Shown: in pieces, positions 49,454 to 60,700 of the stretch
Position numbering within the stretch: position 1 is the first letter of the stretch
Layout of the letters: each line of letters opens with the position of its first letter
Assembly: GCA_910591455.2 (NCBI GenBank)
Contig: OU342806.1
Coordinates: forward strand, 1,091,941 to 1,155,940
Direction: 5' to 3'
Length of the DNA stretch: 64,000 bases
Source: Pholis gunnellus
Taxonomy: Eukaryota > Chordata > Actinopteri > Perciformes > Pholidae
The notes under the pieces: generated by a model
Told to the model about the DNA's origin: nothing
Databases searched by the model: none
What the model saw: the letters and a program-made list of their open reading frames with translations, nothing else
Program-made: the position numbers and the translations under genes

Positions 49454-50519
49454 GAGAGAGACGTTAATGATGGACTCAAGACTCACTGAGGACTCCGTTT
49501 AAAGTTACTAAGAGGAACTTTCACTGGACTACAGCTGTAGTGTCTCTGAGCACCAGAGACTCTTTAGAAAACCTCTCATGTTACTGCAGCAGGTCTGACA
49601 GTCTGACCCTCAGTCCTGGTTCTGGTTCTCCCGTGCCTCCCTTCCCTCCAGCGGGTCCAGCAATACGTCCTGGGTCTCCAGCAGCGTGGTGTCGGTGTCG
49701 ACTCCCAGAGAGGAGAAGCTCTGCTCCTGGAGGAGGAGGAGGAGGAGGAGGAGGAGGAGGAGGAGGAGGAAATGAGAAATGAGCTCTCCTCCTCCCTCTA
49801 GAGCTCCAACTGCAGGTCCAAGGCTGCGGGTGAAGCTAGATCCGGGTCTGTCCACGGTGGACCGGTCTCTGCTGGAGTCTGAGCTGAAGGAGGTTCTGGT
49901 GAACCTGCATGATTTCATCTGGTTTCACCAGAATCTGACCCGGTGGCTCCGATGACGAGCATCAAGAACAACTCTATAGAAACAGACCATCTTCTCTCTG
50001 ATGGTCTCTTTACTGATGGAGGTCTGATAGAGGACCAGGACTACACTGAGACTGGTTCATATAGAGGATCAGGACTATACTGAGACTGGTTCATATAGAG
50101 GATCAGGACTACACTGAGACTGGTTCACACGTTCCTTGTAGTAACTTTAAATAGAGAATGCGTGATACAGATGACCAGCAACCTCCCCTCTCCTCCCCTC
50201 CCCTCTCCTCCTCCTCCTCACCGGAAGTAGCACCAGCTGGCTCCCTTGTCCCGCCGCCTCCTTCACGAGCCTCCTTGCTCTGCTCAGGTTGTCCGCTTTG
50301 ACGCTCGTCACGTGCAGCTGGACCACTGCCAGACGGAATTCTGGGAAAGAAAACAAGACAGTTAGCAACAGCGTCAACATTTAGAGCCGCTTACAGCCTG
50401 TAGAAAACATGTAAATACAACAACCACTCGGTTTAACGTGTATAGTATTTATGTACAACTTTTAAATAACTCAGAAACATAATATACTTACTGGACATCG
50501 CTTTAGCTACAGCGGACAT
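46105..50519 (-). CDS. nit2: Omega-amidase NIT2
   Basis: Coding exons on minus, 5' to 3': 50519-50492, 50340-50222, 49400-49280, 49164-49076, 48989-48896, 48805-48731, 48650-48572, 47124-47026, 46436-46381 and 46208-46105. All keep phase; 287 residues (human 276). NIT2 hydrolyses alpha-ketoglutaramate and alpha-ketosuccinamate to the keto acids and ammonia. The nitrilase catalytic triad is intact: Glu in LLPECFNSPYG, Lys in HRKIHLFDIDVPGK, Cys in GVGICYDMRFAELAQLY. Other matches are [40 protein letters not shown] and LADIRQQIPV. The N-terminus is MSAVAKAMSKFRLAVVQL; the second Met (50498) would give a start closer to the mammalian one. The C-terminus ends in a glycine-rich GGGGAS that differs from the mammalian tail. 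The exon 4 donor is GTCTGA rather than the usual GTRAGT. Confidence 0.96.
46261..46371. repeat. (CTC)37 trinucleotide repeat next to a nit2 donor
   Basis: In transcript sense this is (GGA)n beginning about 9 bases after the donor of the penultimate coding exon (46381). Confidence 0.96.
47866..48372 (+). repeat. 10-bp repeat TACTTTATTA, about 50 units, in a nit2 intron
   Basis: Units TACTTTATTA, TCCTTTATTA and TCTTTTATTA alternate for 500 bp. It lies in the 1.4-kb intron between the 48572 and 47124 exon ends. Confidence 0.95.
49411..49451. repeat. (GA)n, polypyrimidine in nit2 sense, near an acceptor
   Basis: On the nit2 strand this is (CT)n ending 10 bases before the acceptor of the exon that starts at 49400, so it probably serves as, or extends, the polypyrimidine tract. 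Confidence 0.9.
49500..50140 (-). repeat. Family D repeat, inverted copy in nit2 intron 2
   Basis: Complement of 42120-42840: CATGTTACTGCAGCAGGTCT, a GGA run (49731-49771), a single GTCCACGGTGGACCGGTCTC unit where the other copy has four, then GAACCTGCATGATTTCATCT and repeated ATAGAGGATCAGGACTA blocks. Confidence 0.85.
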
Positions 50520-51559
50520 GTATGAGCCGTGCAGAGAGCAGACTGGGCACCTGACACCGGATAACTGTTTTGTTTTTCAAAACAAGAGCTTGTAATCAGC
50601 GCAACGTCATAGAGGTCCCGTAAAACAAAACAAAAAACGATACAAAACAATAATAATGAACTTCTGGAGATGGACATGTGTTCCTCTATCTTATAGGCAC
50701 TCTACGATGAAATCGCGAGAGTTTACATAAAGCTAAGAACCTTTATTGTGAAGTTTAGCAGAGAAGTTACGTCAGCAAGGGGGTGGGGTTTTTGCAACCA
50801 ATCAGCGTCAGCGGACATTAGTTTAAAATTAACATACTTGACTAAACATTAACATACTTGATACTTGCAGAGTTTACTCATTATAAACATGTGAATATAC
50901 TTCATGTTTACACGACATAGAATTTGCATTTTTGAATATTTGGAGCTTTATTTAAATAAATTGAAGACATACCATCAGCAGCTTTTTATATGATTTATTG
51001 TTTTTATTGCTGCAGAACATCAGCAGCTTTTTATATGAAGTTATTGTTATTGTTGCTGTAGGAAGATCCTGTCATAAAGCAGGTGTAGTTTTATTTAAAT
51101 AAATTGAAGCTAAAGACAGTAAGGACTGTAATGACCAATATTCATGTTGTCGGCTGCTGTTTCGTTCAGGAGATATTTGTTCTCTTGACTCTTGTTCAAC
51201 ATTTCAAAACACAGAAATCATCATCTTCCTGTTCCACGTTCATATGTTCACACCAGTGTAAAGCTTTTATTGTTGTAGTCAGTGGTGGAGGAAGTACTCA
51301 GGTAATTTACTTAAAGGAGACATATCGCCCTCAGCATTAGGTTCATACTTGTATTTGGGGTTTCTACGGGAACATGTTTACAGGCTTTAAAATAAAACAT
51401 TATTTTTCTTATACTGTGTCTGAATATACCTGTATTCACTGTCTGGAACGCTGTTTTAAGCGCCCGTCTCTTTAAGACCCCCCCCCCCCCCGAAAAGTTG
51501 TCTAAATTTACAGTTTGTGGGTTGGTTGGAACTCCAAATAACCAAATGTATGTGAACCA

Positions 51560-51716
51560 CAGACACTTATTGGTTTGTGAACTGATGTTTAGAAGTCTCC
51601 AGTTCGGCGATTTCGCCGTCGCCATCTTGGATTAAGGCCGTCACCATATTGGTTTTTTTTGCAAACAGTGAACAGGAAGTGACCATATTTGGACTGAGGA
51701 GTGACGTAGAGACGGT
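51560..51716 (+). repeat. Family A repeat, 5' part only
   Basis: GGTTTGTGAACTGATGTTTA, GCCGTCGCCATCTTGG and AACAGTGAACAGGAAGTGAC, stopping at GTGACGTAGAGACGGTGT. Confidence 0.75.
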
Positions 51717-53895
51717 GTGAAATAAATGGAGTAAAAAGTACATTATTTCACTGCGAAATGTCGTGGAGTAGAAGTATAAGGAAGCATATACTCGAAAACT
51801 CAAGTACCTTAAAACTGTACTATATTCTAACAATTATAAAAATAGACATTTTTTTGTATAAGTAGTTAATTTGTTCTTCCTGTAAAATGATCTGCTTACA
51901 TACACTAGTACCGACCAATAATATCATGACATCCATCAATTAATCTGCAACATAGCGTCAAAGGAGGCGTGTCTTTGATCGCAATCATAGACGTAAGCCC
52001 GCCCACTTTTTAACGGTCCAATCAACTGTAAAGGGTTTGATTTAAATCCCTCTTGTATCTATACACTCAAATATTCAGTTTCATTTAAGAAAATGAACTT
52101 CTGTTTCACTACGACTTTAAGTAAAGTACTCGAGTAAATGTACTTGGTTCTAGTATTTGAACGCAATAGATGATCTGAAACAGAGGAAATGGTCTATTGT
52201 ATTATAATATAACCACTATTCAAATTTACATATATGTCCCATAACACAAGAATCACTGAACTTCAACAAGTCGAATAATCTCCATTTATTAAAATCAGAA
52301 ACGCTTAGAAAATAATAGAAGTACATTAAGGTGCAAATTACACTTGAGACACGTTGCATTTCCACTAGTGGCGACGTCCTCTGCCGGCGATGTTATGAAG
52401 TAACGTAAAGACTCCCGATGGAGGAAGTTCCAGTCAATACTGACGAAATATCACAAAACTACAGCACAGTGAATGACACGGGGATGCTACGAGAGAGCGG
52501 AGAGAAGACGGCGCAGAGCTACACGACAGCGTGTTGGGACCAAAGTAGGACAAAAAAAATGTTTGTGGAGGAAGACCACCTGGGAGGGTTGATCTGAGAG
52601 AAAACAAAAACTAATTTATTAAATAAAACTATTTAATATATTTCTATATTCTCCAAAATTTAAAGTGTTGAATTAACAAAAAAAAAAACTCAAACTGAAT
52701 TCTGAGATGAAAATAGTAAATTTACGAGAAAAAACCTCAAATTTACAACGACCAAAATGATATTCTCCAAGATTTTAGTGGTAAAGAAACTCAAATTTAC
52801 AAGAAAAGAAACATGAATATTCTCTGATATCAAAAACCTCCAGAGAGCAAAATATTGTAATTATATTAGAATTTATTCACTTTCATAAAAGAACAAAAGA
52901 AAACGCGTACACGTATCTTCCAGGACCGTCTCATCGTTCAGAGGTCTTTACCGTAACAACACGACTTAAGGAGCAACACAATTCAGACGTTACCACGGTG
53001 ACGTCTGGGGCGTGATGGAGTTTCTTCTCGTAAATCTGTGACTTTATAATCTCAGAGAATATTCATGTTTTTCTCAGATTACCACCTCTCTCCCTCGGCT
53101 TCTTCATTATTTAGTTTAAACCTTCAATGGTCCCAATAGGTTGTTGTAGTTAAAGCGTCTTTAGTTAAAGTTTTAGTTAGTAAAACAAAGAGGAAGAAAA
53201 AACAAAAAGAGAAGAAGAAAACCGAGTTTAGGATCAGAAGAGAAAAGCAGCGAATACACGGTGAGATGTTGCCGACGTCACACGTCATCACGGGCTTTGA
53301 GGCCGAAGGCAACGGTGGAAAACAAACTAAAGCTGCTCAGTTTAGACTAACAGACGGGATCTGAAAACAATAATATATATACACACATAGATATATATTA
53401 CAAATTATCTTCTCACTCCTTTCAAAGCTCCGCTCTGGTTACAGACACCTTTACTTTCTACGTAGGTGGAAGTTAGCAATGTGTGTTTTTGGGTCATTAA
53501 CTAATATTATACTGAATCTGATGGTAAAAATACTGAGGTGCTCAGGCTGTAAATAACTGAACCACCGGAGCTCCCGTCGTAATACTAAAGTAGTCCAGAG
53601 GAGCTACATCAGACCGCTATGACGCGAGGTTCATTAATGATCATGTGTGTCAACGGTCTGTGCTGATGTGGAGCAATACAACTTCTATTCAAAATCAACT
53701 TTATCAAAAACTGTTGCGGTAGGAAAGACGACTCAGGTGCCGGCTGTGCTGCGGTGTTTGGTTTGGGATGTTAATGTTCGACTCGTGTTTAAAGCAGATT
53801 TCATGAAGTGAACACATCGGAGAGGTCAACGAAGAGACTGAGCTGCAGCTATGCTCACAACAAAACAAACCGAGAACAGAACGGAGCCGCTTGAA

Positions 53896-54312
53896 GTGAG
53901 GTTCTCCTCCACAGTCAGGGTTCTACTGCAGCAGATGAGTTCATAGAAACAGAGTAATGTTCTGCTGAGGACTTCAGTGAATCTGAATCTTTACACTAAA
54001 GTCTCAACAACTCAAACTCACCAACAGATGGAGGCAGCAGCAGAGCAGCAGCTCCTGTGTTGTGAGGTAGAATCAGTGTTTCAGTGAATGAGTCTGGTGT
54101 CTTTGTAGAGATCATAGAGAACAGCTTCAGTTCCCTCAGAAAGGTCTGTCTGACAGCAAGGTGAAGAGGTGAACACATTCTAAATACAGCGTTCACTCAC
54201 ACTGATAGACATTCTGTTAGGAGTCTAACATACGTCCACAGCAGAACATTACTCTGTTTCTATGAACTCATCTGCTGCAGTGGAACCCTGACTGTCCCTT
54301 TAAGACAAAAGG
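53896..54312 (+). mobile_element. MITE family B with long inverted ends
   Basis: The left arm GTCAGGGTTCTACTGCAGCA plus GATGAGTTCATAGAAACAGA returns in inverse at the right (TCTGTTTCTATGAACTCATC plus TGCTGCAGTGGAACCCTGAC), so about 75 bp of each end pair. The right end reads CTGTCCCTTTAAG, with TTAA at the boundary as in other copies. No ORF. It lies in the likely 3' UTR or downstream flank of tbc1d23. Confidence 0.8.
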
Positions 54313-54707
54313 TCAGTCGTGTAGTGATTGAACAGGTCAGTCAGTACGCTACCTTAAGGCCGGAGGGAAGTTGCCAAAGTAGAATTCAATGAGATCTCCC
54401 ATTTTTTATCAACGATAAAGAACAAACATACAGTATAACCGATATTATTTTTAACTTAATGTAAGAGAATGGTTGGATGACTGCAGGAGCACCTAAGTAT
54501 TTCAACACACACACAGTCTGTCTCTCGTCCTGCAGCCGGCAGTGTGTGTCCACCGCGTGCAAAGAAACACCTGACACACGGGGTTTCCCAGTCAACACTG
54601 CACGGGCTCCGTCCAGCAGGGAGGACAGCCGGACAGACGGGTTCCCTCTCGGCGGACAGAGACTCTCCTCAGTTTGTGTCACGGCGACGCCCCCCCGTCG
54701 CCTCCCT

Positions 54708-57700
54708 TTACGAGCTCTCCAGAGCGTCGAGGACCTTCATGATCTGCTGCTTGATCACCTTGGTGGCGTCGCCAGCGTTGGGTATCAAATATCTGAGGGA
54801 CACAGTAGTGAAGTTAACAAAAAAAACACCAACAGAACATATCCGCACTTTATCTGCAAGAATAATCTCACAATGTTCTGAGTCAATTCATGCAATTCTT
54901 GTTTTTAAGAGAACTTTAGTGTGTTAAAGGAATGTTACAACAATGTTACAGAGAGTCAGATGAGAAAGGTGATACCACTCTTGTGTTTGTAAGGTTAATG
55001 TGAAGCTACAGCTAACAAACGATTAGCTTAGCATAAAGACTGGAATGAATAGCTACAGCATGCAGCTCCCCGTTAAACCAACGTTTTTATATATTTTTAA
55101 ACTCTGGAGAGAAGCAGACATCTCCCCCCTTCTGCCAGTTTTAATGCTAAGCTAAGCTAATAGCCTACTATTGGCTCTAGTTAAATATTAAGCATGAAAT
55201 CATGAGGGTGGAATTGATCATCTCATCAAACACTTTTTCCAAAAACGTCACATTATACCATCAAGGCTGCTAATTTGCATTTTCTTTCGCTGAAGAGAAG
55301 TTTGTGGCGCTAGTCTGAAGAGAAAGTCAGCCATTTTTAAATCACAGCTTTAAACCTTCATATCTGCATTTGTAGATAAGCACCTCTCAACTGCCGAGAT
55401 CTCCACTCCGGCCGAGTTGTTGGTGCCGAACTTGAAGGTGATCAGTTCTGGGTGCTTCTTTTTGGACGTGATCTTCACCACGGAGTTCAGCGCTTGTCTG
55501 GACTGGATGTAGGTGAAGCCTTTCCTGGAGGCGATCTCCCTCAGGCAGTACATGTGAGTGGCTGTGATCAACAGGTGGCTGGAAGAACAACAGTCGGAGT
55601 TAAGAATCGTGGACTCCCGAGTTACTGAGACTGCTCTCGTTCTTTCATTTTTAAAGAAGTGGGAATTAGTCCACACACATTTTATTTTTATACACTCACC
55701 TGGGGAACATGTGACCGGTTTCTTTCACCTCATTACATGGAATGTGATGCTTTACATCTGGTTTGTTTATCCAGGTCTGGATGTTGACAATCTCCTTCCT
55801 GTCATCGTCCGACATGGAGGAGCTGTCGATCTCATCTGGGGAGGTTTCAAATTAAAAGGTGTCACATTAACTTCATATTTTTAGTCTCGAGGCTTCCAAA
55901 AGCCCCTTTTACATTTTTACTGTAGTATCAATGGACGTTTTACAGAAGCGCAATACTGCCACATCAGAAAAAGACAAACGGATCAGTATCAAGTTATAAC
56001 CAGGTGTTATTACAACATGCACACTTATCACATTATAACAAAATACTTTTTATCTTGTTAGAACATGAAAAACATCTGGTTATAACGAGAAGATATCTTA
56101 TTATAACATGAAATTACATTGTTATAACAAGATATCTGGTTATAACAAGAAGATATCTTGTTATAACGAGAAGATATCTTATAACGAGAAGATATCTTAT
56201 AACGAGAAGATATCTTATAACGAGACGATATCTTATAACGAGACGATATCTTATAACGAGACGATATCTTATAACGAGACGATATCTTGTTATAACGAGA
56301 AGATATCTTGTTACGAGAAGATATCTTGTTATAACGAGAAGATATCTTATAACGAGAAGATATCTTGTTATAACGAGAAGATATCTTGTTATAACGAGAA
56401 GATATGTTATAACAAGAAGTTATAACAAGAAGATATCTGTTATTAGGAGAAGATATGTTGTAAAAAGATGTTATTATAACATGAAATGATCTTGTTAGAA
56501 CAAGATATCTTATAACGAGAAAAACATCTTGTTATAACATGAATTTATCTTAACATAACTATTAACTTTTCACGTTATAACGTCATGCTGATCCAGGTCT
56601 CTGTTTTCTAGCGTGGCAGCTACAGGCTTCCGTACAGCTCACCTGTATCGTACTCTTCCTCATCACCAATACTGAAAACGGGCTTCACTCCTCGGTACGG
56701 TTTGCCGACGCGGTCGCTGCTGCTCACATGTCTAGATATGGAAAACAAAACAACAAAAAGGGCGAATTGGAGCGTCACATCAGCGCCGAGTGAAGGAAGT
56801 GAAGCTACAGAAATGAAAAGGTGGCACACAAATAGTGATGTCATGAAGACCTCCTCTAGCCCACTACTGCCAGTTATGCTGTTAAATATAAAGAAAGAGG
56901 TTAAATGAGACATTTATACTCCAGAGGAGCGAGATTAGTCCGTGTATGATATTCAGGGCTATTTGCAGAATACCATCGGGTTGTTTTTCGTAGTAACAGT
57001 GTATTCTGCACAGCCCCGGCTATCATCTAAAAGAACAACTATGGAATGGAAAGACAGACTTGTTAAGTGCATCTCCAAGCAAACAGCAGTGAAGCTAAAA
57101 GGTTCCACGAAAAACACCTCAGATATTCAGACGGCGGACTCGGTGAGTTGTGGATGTCGAGATGACTCGATGCTTCCTGAAAGAGCCCAGCGGCTTCGTG
57201 TTGTTAGTGAAAGCATGAGGACGGATCTCAAACGCCTCGTAGCTGTAGTGCTGTTACATGAGTGAGAGATGCTGATATTCTAAGCATGCGTTGATGTGAG
57301 GCTAACGTTCTCCTACAATCCCGCCGGACTGGACGGGTCTACAGCCAGTGGACATGCTGGTGACGAAAACAGCTCGATGGCTCTTACCGATCTGGAACCA
57401 CCTTCTCTGGCCACGGCAGATTGAAAGACATTCTAGCGTGGAATAAGGCACAAGGTAGCTTCAATTAAAATACAAAGTCAAACTAAAGTTCACAGTTGTC
57501 TGATTTAATAGTCGCTGTTCAGTTCTGCTGCATTTTTTACAGGCTACACCTGGTAACGTGTTCAGTCAGGTGTGAATATGTTTTAAACCCAAATGACCAG
57601 AAGTGGAAGAAGTATTCAGACTCTTTACTACAGTAAAAGTACTAATACTATACTGTGAAAATACTCCACTACAAGTAAAACCCATAGTGGAGGTTTCTCA

Positions 57701-60700
57701 CCCGTCTACAGGGATGGAGGGTTCTCACCCGTCTACGGGGGTGGAGGGTTCTCACCTGTCTACGGGGATGGAGGGTTCTCACCTGTCTACGGGGATGGAG
57801 GGTTCTCACCTGTCTACGGGGATGGAGGGTTCTCATCTGTCTACGGGGGTGGAGGGTTCTCACCTGTCTACGGGGATGGAGGGTTCTCACCCGTCTACGG
57901 GGGGGGAGGAGGGTTCTCACCTGTCTACGGGGGTGGAGGGTTCTCACCTGTCTACGGGGGTGGAGGGTTCTCACCTGTCTACGGGGATGGAGGGTTCTCA
58001 CCTGTCTACGGGGATGGAGGGTTCTCACCTGTCTACGGGGGTGGAGGGTTCTCACCTGTCTACGGGGGTGGAGGGTTCTCACCTGTCTACGGGGATGGAG
58101 GGTTCTCACCAGTCTACTGGGGTGGAGGGTTCTCACCCGTCTACAGGGATGGAGGGTTCTCACCTGTCTACGGGGATGGAGGGTTCTCACCCGTCTACAG
58201 GGATGGAGGGTTCTCACCAGTCTACTGGGGTGGAGGGTTCTCACCTGTCTACGGGGGTTGTGGAGGGTTCTCACCCGTCTACGGGGGTTGTGGAGGGTTC
58301 TCACCCATCTACGGGGGGGGAGGAGGGTTCTCACCTGTCTACAGGGATGGAGGGTTCTCACCTGTCTACGGGGATGGAGGGTTCTCACCTGTCTACGGGG
58401 GGGGAGGGTTCTCACCCGTCTACGGGGGGGGAGGAGGGTTCTCACCTGTCTACAGGGATGGAGGGTTCTCACCTGTCTACGGGGATGGAGGGTTCTCACC
58501 TGTCTACGGGGGTTGTGGAGGGTTCTCACCTGTCTACGGGGGTGGAGGGTTCTCACCTGTCTACAGGGATGGAGGGTTCTCACTTGTCTACGGGGGGGGG
58601 AGGGTTCTCACCTGTCTACGGGGGGGGAGGGTTCTCACCTGTCTACAGGGATGGAGGGTTCTCACCTGTCTACGGGGATGGAGGGTTCTCACCTGTCTAC
58701 GGGGATGGAGGGTTCTCACCTATCTACGGGGATGGAGGGTTCTCACCTATCTACAGGGATGGAGGGTTCTCACCTGTCTACGGGGATGGAGGGTTCTCAC
58801 CTGTCTACGGGGATGGAGGGTTCTCACCTGTCTACGGGGGTGGAGGGTTCTCACCTGTCTACGGGGGGGGTGGAGGGTTCTCACCTGTCTACGGGGATGG
58901 AGGGTTCTCACCTGTCTACGGGGGGGGTGGAGGGTTCTCACCTGTCTACGGGGATGGAGGGTTCTCACCTGTCTACGGGGATGGAGGGTTCTCACCTGTC
59001 TACGGGGGTGGAGGGTTCTCACCTGTCTACGGGGATGGAGGGTTCTCACCTGTCTACGGGGGGGGTGGAGGGTTCTCACCTGTCTACGGGGGTGGAGGTA
59101 TTCTCGATGAAGCTGATCATCTTCTCCTTTACGTTCACTGACTTGGACTTCAGAGCGAACGTCATTTTGTTGACCAAAGACTTGACTCCTTTGCCGTCTC
59201 CGGGGCTGCTGAGCGAGTCTCCCTGTTATCAGGAATGAACAGAAACGTGGAGCTAAAGTAAAACGAGCAACATGAAGCTAAAGGGACTTTCTAATGTGTA
59301 CAGATGTTTCCGGCCTCTTACGTCAGCGGAGCTGAGGCTGCTGTGAGATCCAGACGTGCTGACGATCCAGTGGAGGTACGAAGAGTCCAGACCCTCGATG
59401 TTCATGTCCACCAGATGCTTCTGAAGGGCTGAAATCACAGAAACCTCTTGAGTTTTCACTTCTCACTAGTCTGCTGGGCACTAATACAGCATGCATAAGA
59501 TTACAGAGTCTCTATCACCCAAAAGGCACCTTTTGCCGTTTTAAAACACATTTGTGGAAGTTGCGAATCGATGCAGAATCTTAGAAGAGAAGAATCTTCA
59601 TTCTTACGCAAATCTATTTTCACCTACCTCTACCTCTCGACCATGCAAACGTGTGTTATAGAGCCAGCTGAGGTTCATACGAGTTGGACATGAAGCAATG
59701 AAAACAATGCATTTCACTGTGAGTTTAATGCATTTAGCCCCGACTGTCCCGGTATTCTCATCTACTTACCCATGAATCCTCCTTTAGCGATGCTGACGTA
59801 TTCTTTGTTTTTCTGGAACAGAAAACCTTAAATCAGTAAAGATGTGAGCGACGAACACAAACTGACCATCGACCTTAAGAGGAAGCAGATCACACCGACA
59901 TGAATTCTTCTCTCCAGCTACCTTCTCCGTTTGCGTCTCTCACCTGGAGGAAATGAGCCAGCACCATGTTCATGTACATGTCCTCCTCCTCCCTCCCGCT
60001 GCCCATGAAGCACAGGTGCTCCCCGCTGGCGATGGAGCCGGACTCCAACGACTGCTTCTGAGCCTCCAGGAGGGACTTCACAGACAGAGCGAACTCAGAG
60101 GGGTTCTGGAGCATCTGAGAGAAGGAAAAGAAAAAAACGCATGTTTTACTCTGTAAAGGGTCACGTTCTTCACACAGAATCAGGAGCGTCTCCTCTCACC
60201 AGGTCAGAGTCCAGGTGGAAGGCCGTGGACAGGTGGCCAGCGTTGTACTGCTCTGCAGGCCGGCAATCCACCACAAAGAAACGCACCCCGTCCTGAAAGT
60301 CAAATCCATCATTAGGAACGTCAAGAGAACCGTTTTTCTACAGTAGTGCAGATACCAGAGATTCTTCTGGACCCGACAGGAGCGGCATCAAAAGTCTGTT
60401 TATAAGAAGTGGACGTAGTCGTCGTGACGTCACTCGTTGGTTTGTGGATGTCTTGAAGCAGAGAGTTTGACTTTTTGGCCGTTGCCATCTAGTGTTTTTG
60501 CAACCAGTGAACAGGAAGTGATCATATGTGGACTGAGGAGGAGTGACGTAGAGACGCCGTATACGTCTCTGGTAGAGACCTGTCAATCACTGTGTAGCCC
60601 CGCCCCTAAAGCATCCCCTGCTTTATGGTCTGTGTGACTCTAAATGGACCATCATTTACTAAATGAACATCATGCTGTATTGAAGAAGACTTGAAACTAG

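Larger units (their letters stand above)
50520..54707. other. Intergenic region between tbc1d23 (3' end) and nit2 (5' end)
   Basis: About 4.2 kb; both genes run leftward. The nit2 promoter should be near 50520-50800. A possible tbc1d23 3' UTR runs left from 54708 and may reach the minus-strand AATAAA in CTCCATTTATTAAAAT near 52283-52288. Content: duplicated AGCAGCTTTTTATATGA pieces (50980-51035), a poly-C run (51480-51491), a partial family A copy (51560-51716), AT-rich DNA and a family B MITE (53896-54312). No other gene was seen. Confidence 0.6.

Noticed and set aside
57603..59141. 512-codon plus-strand ORF (GSHLSTGMEGSH repeats) and 304-codon minus ORF (VRTLHPRRQ repeats)
   Set aside because: Both come from a 27/30-bp repeat whose unit is a multiple of three, so frames stay open by chance; the region is a tbc1d23 exon end and intron.
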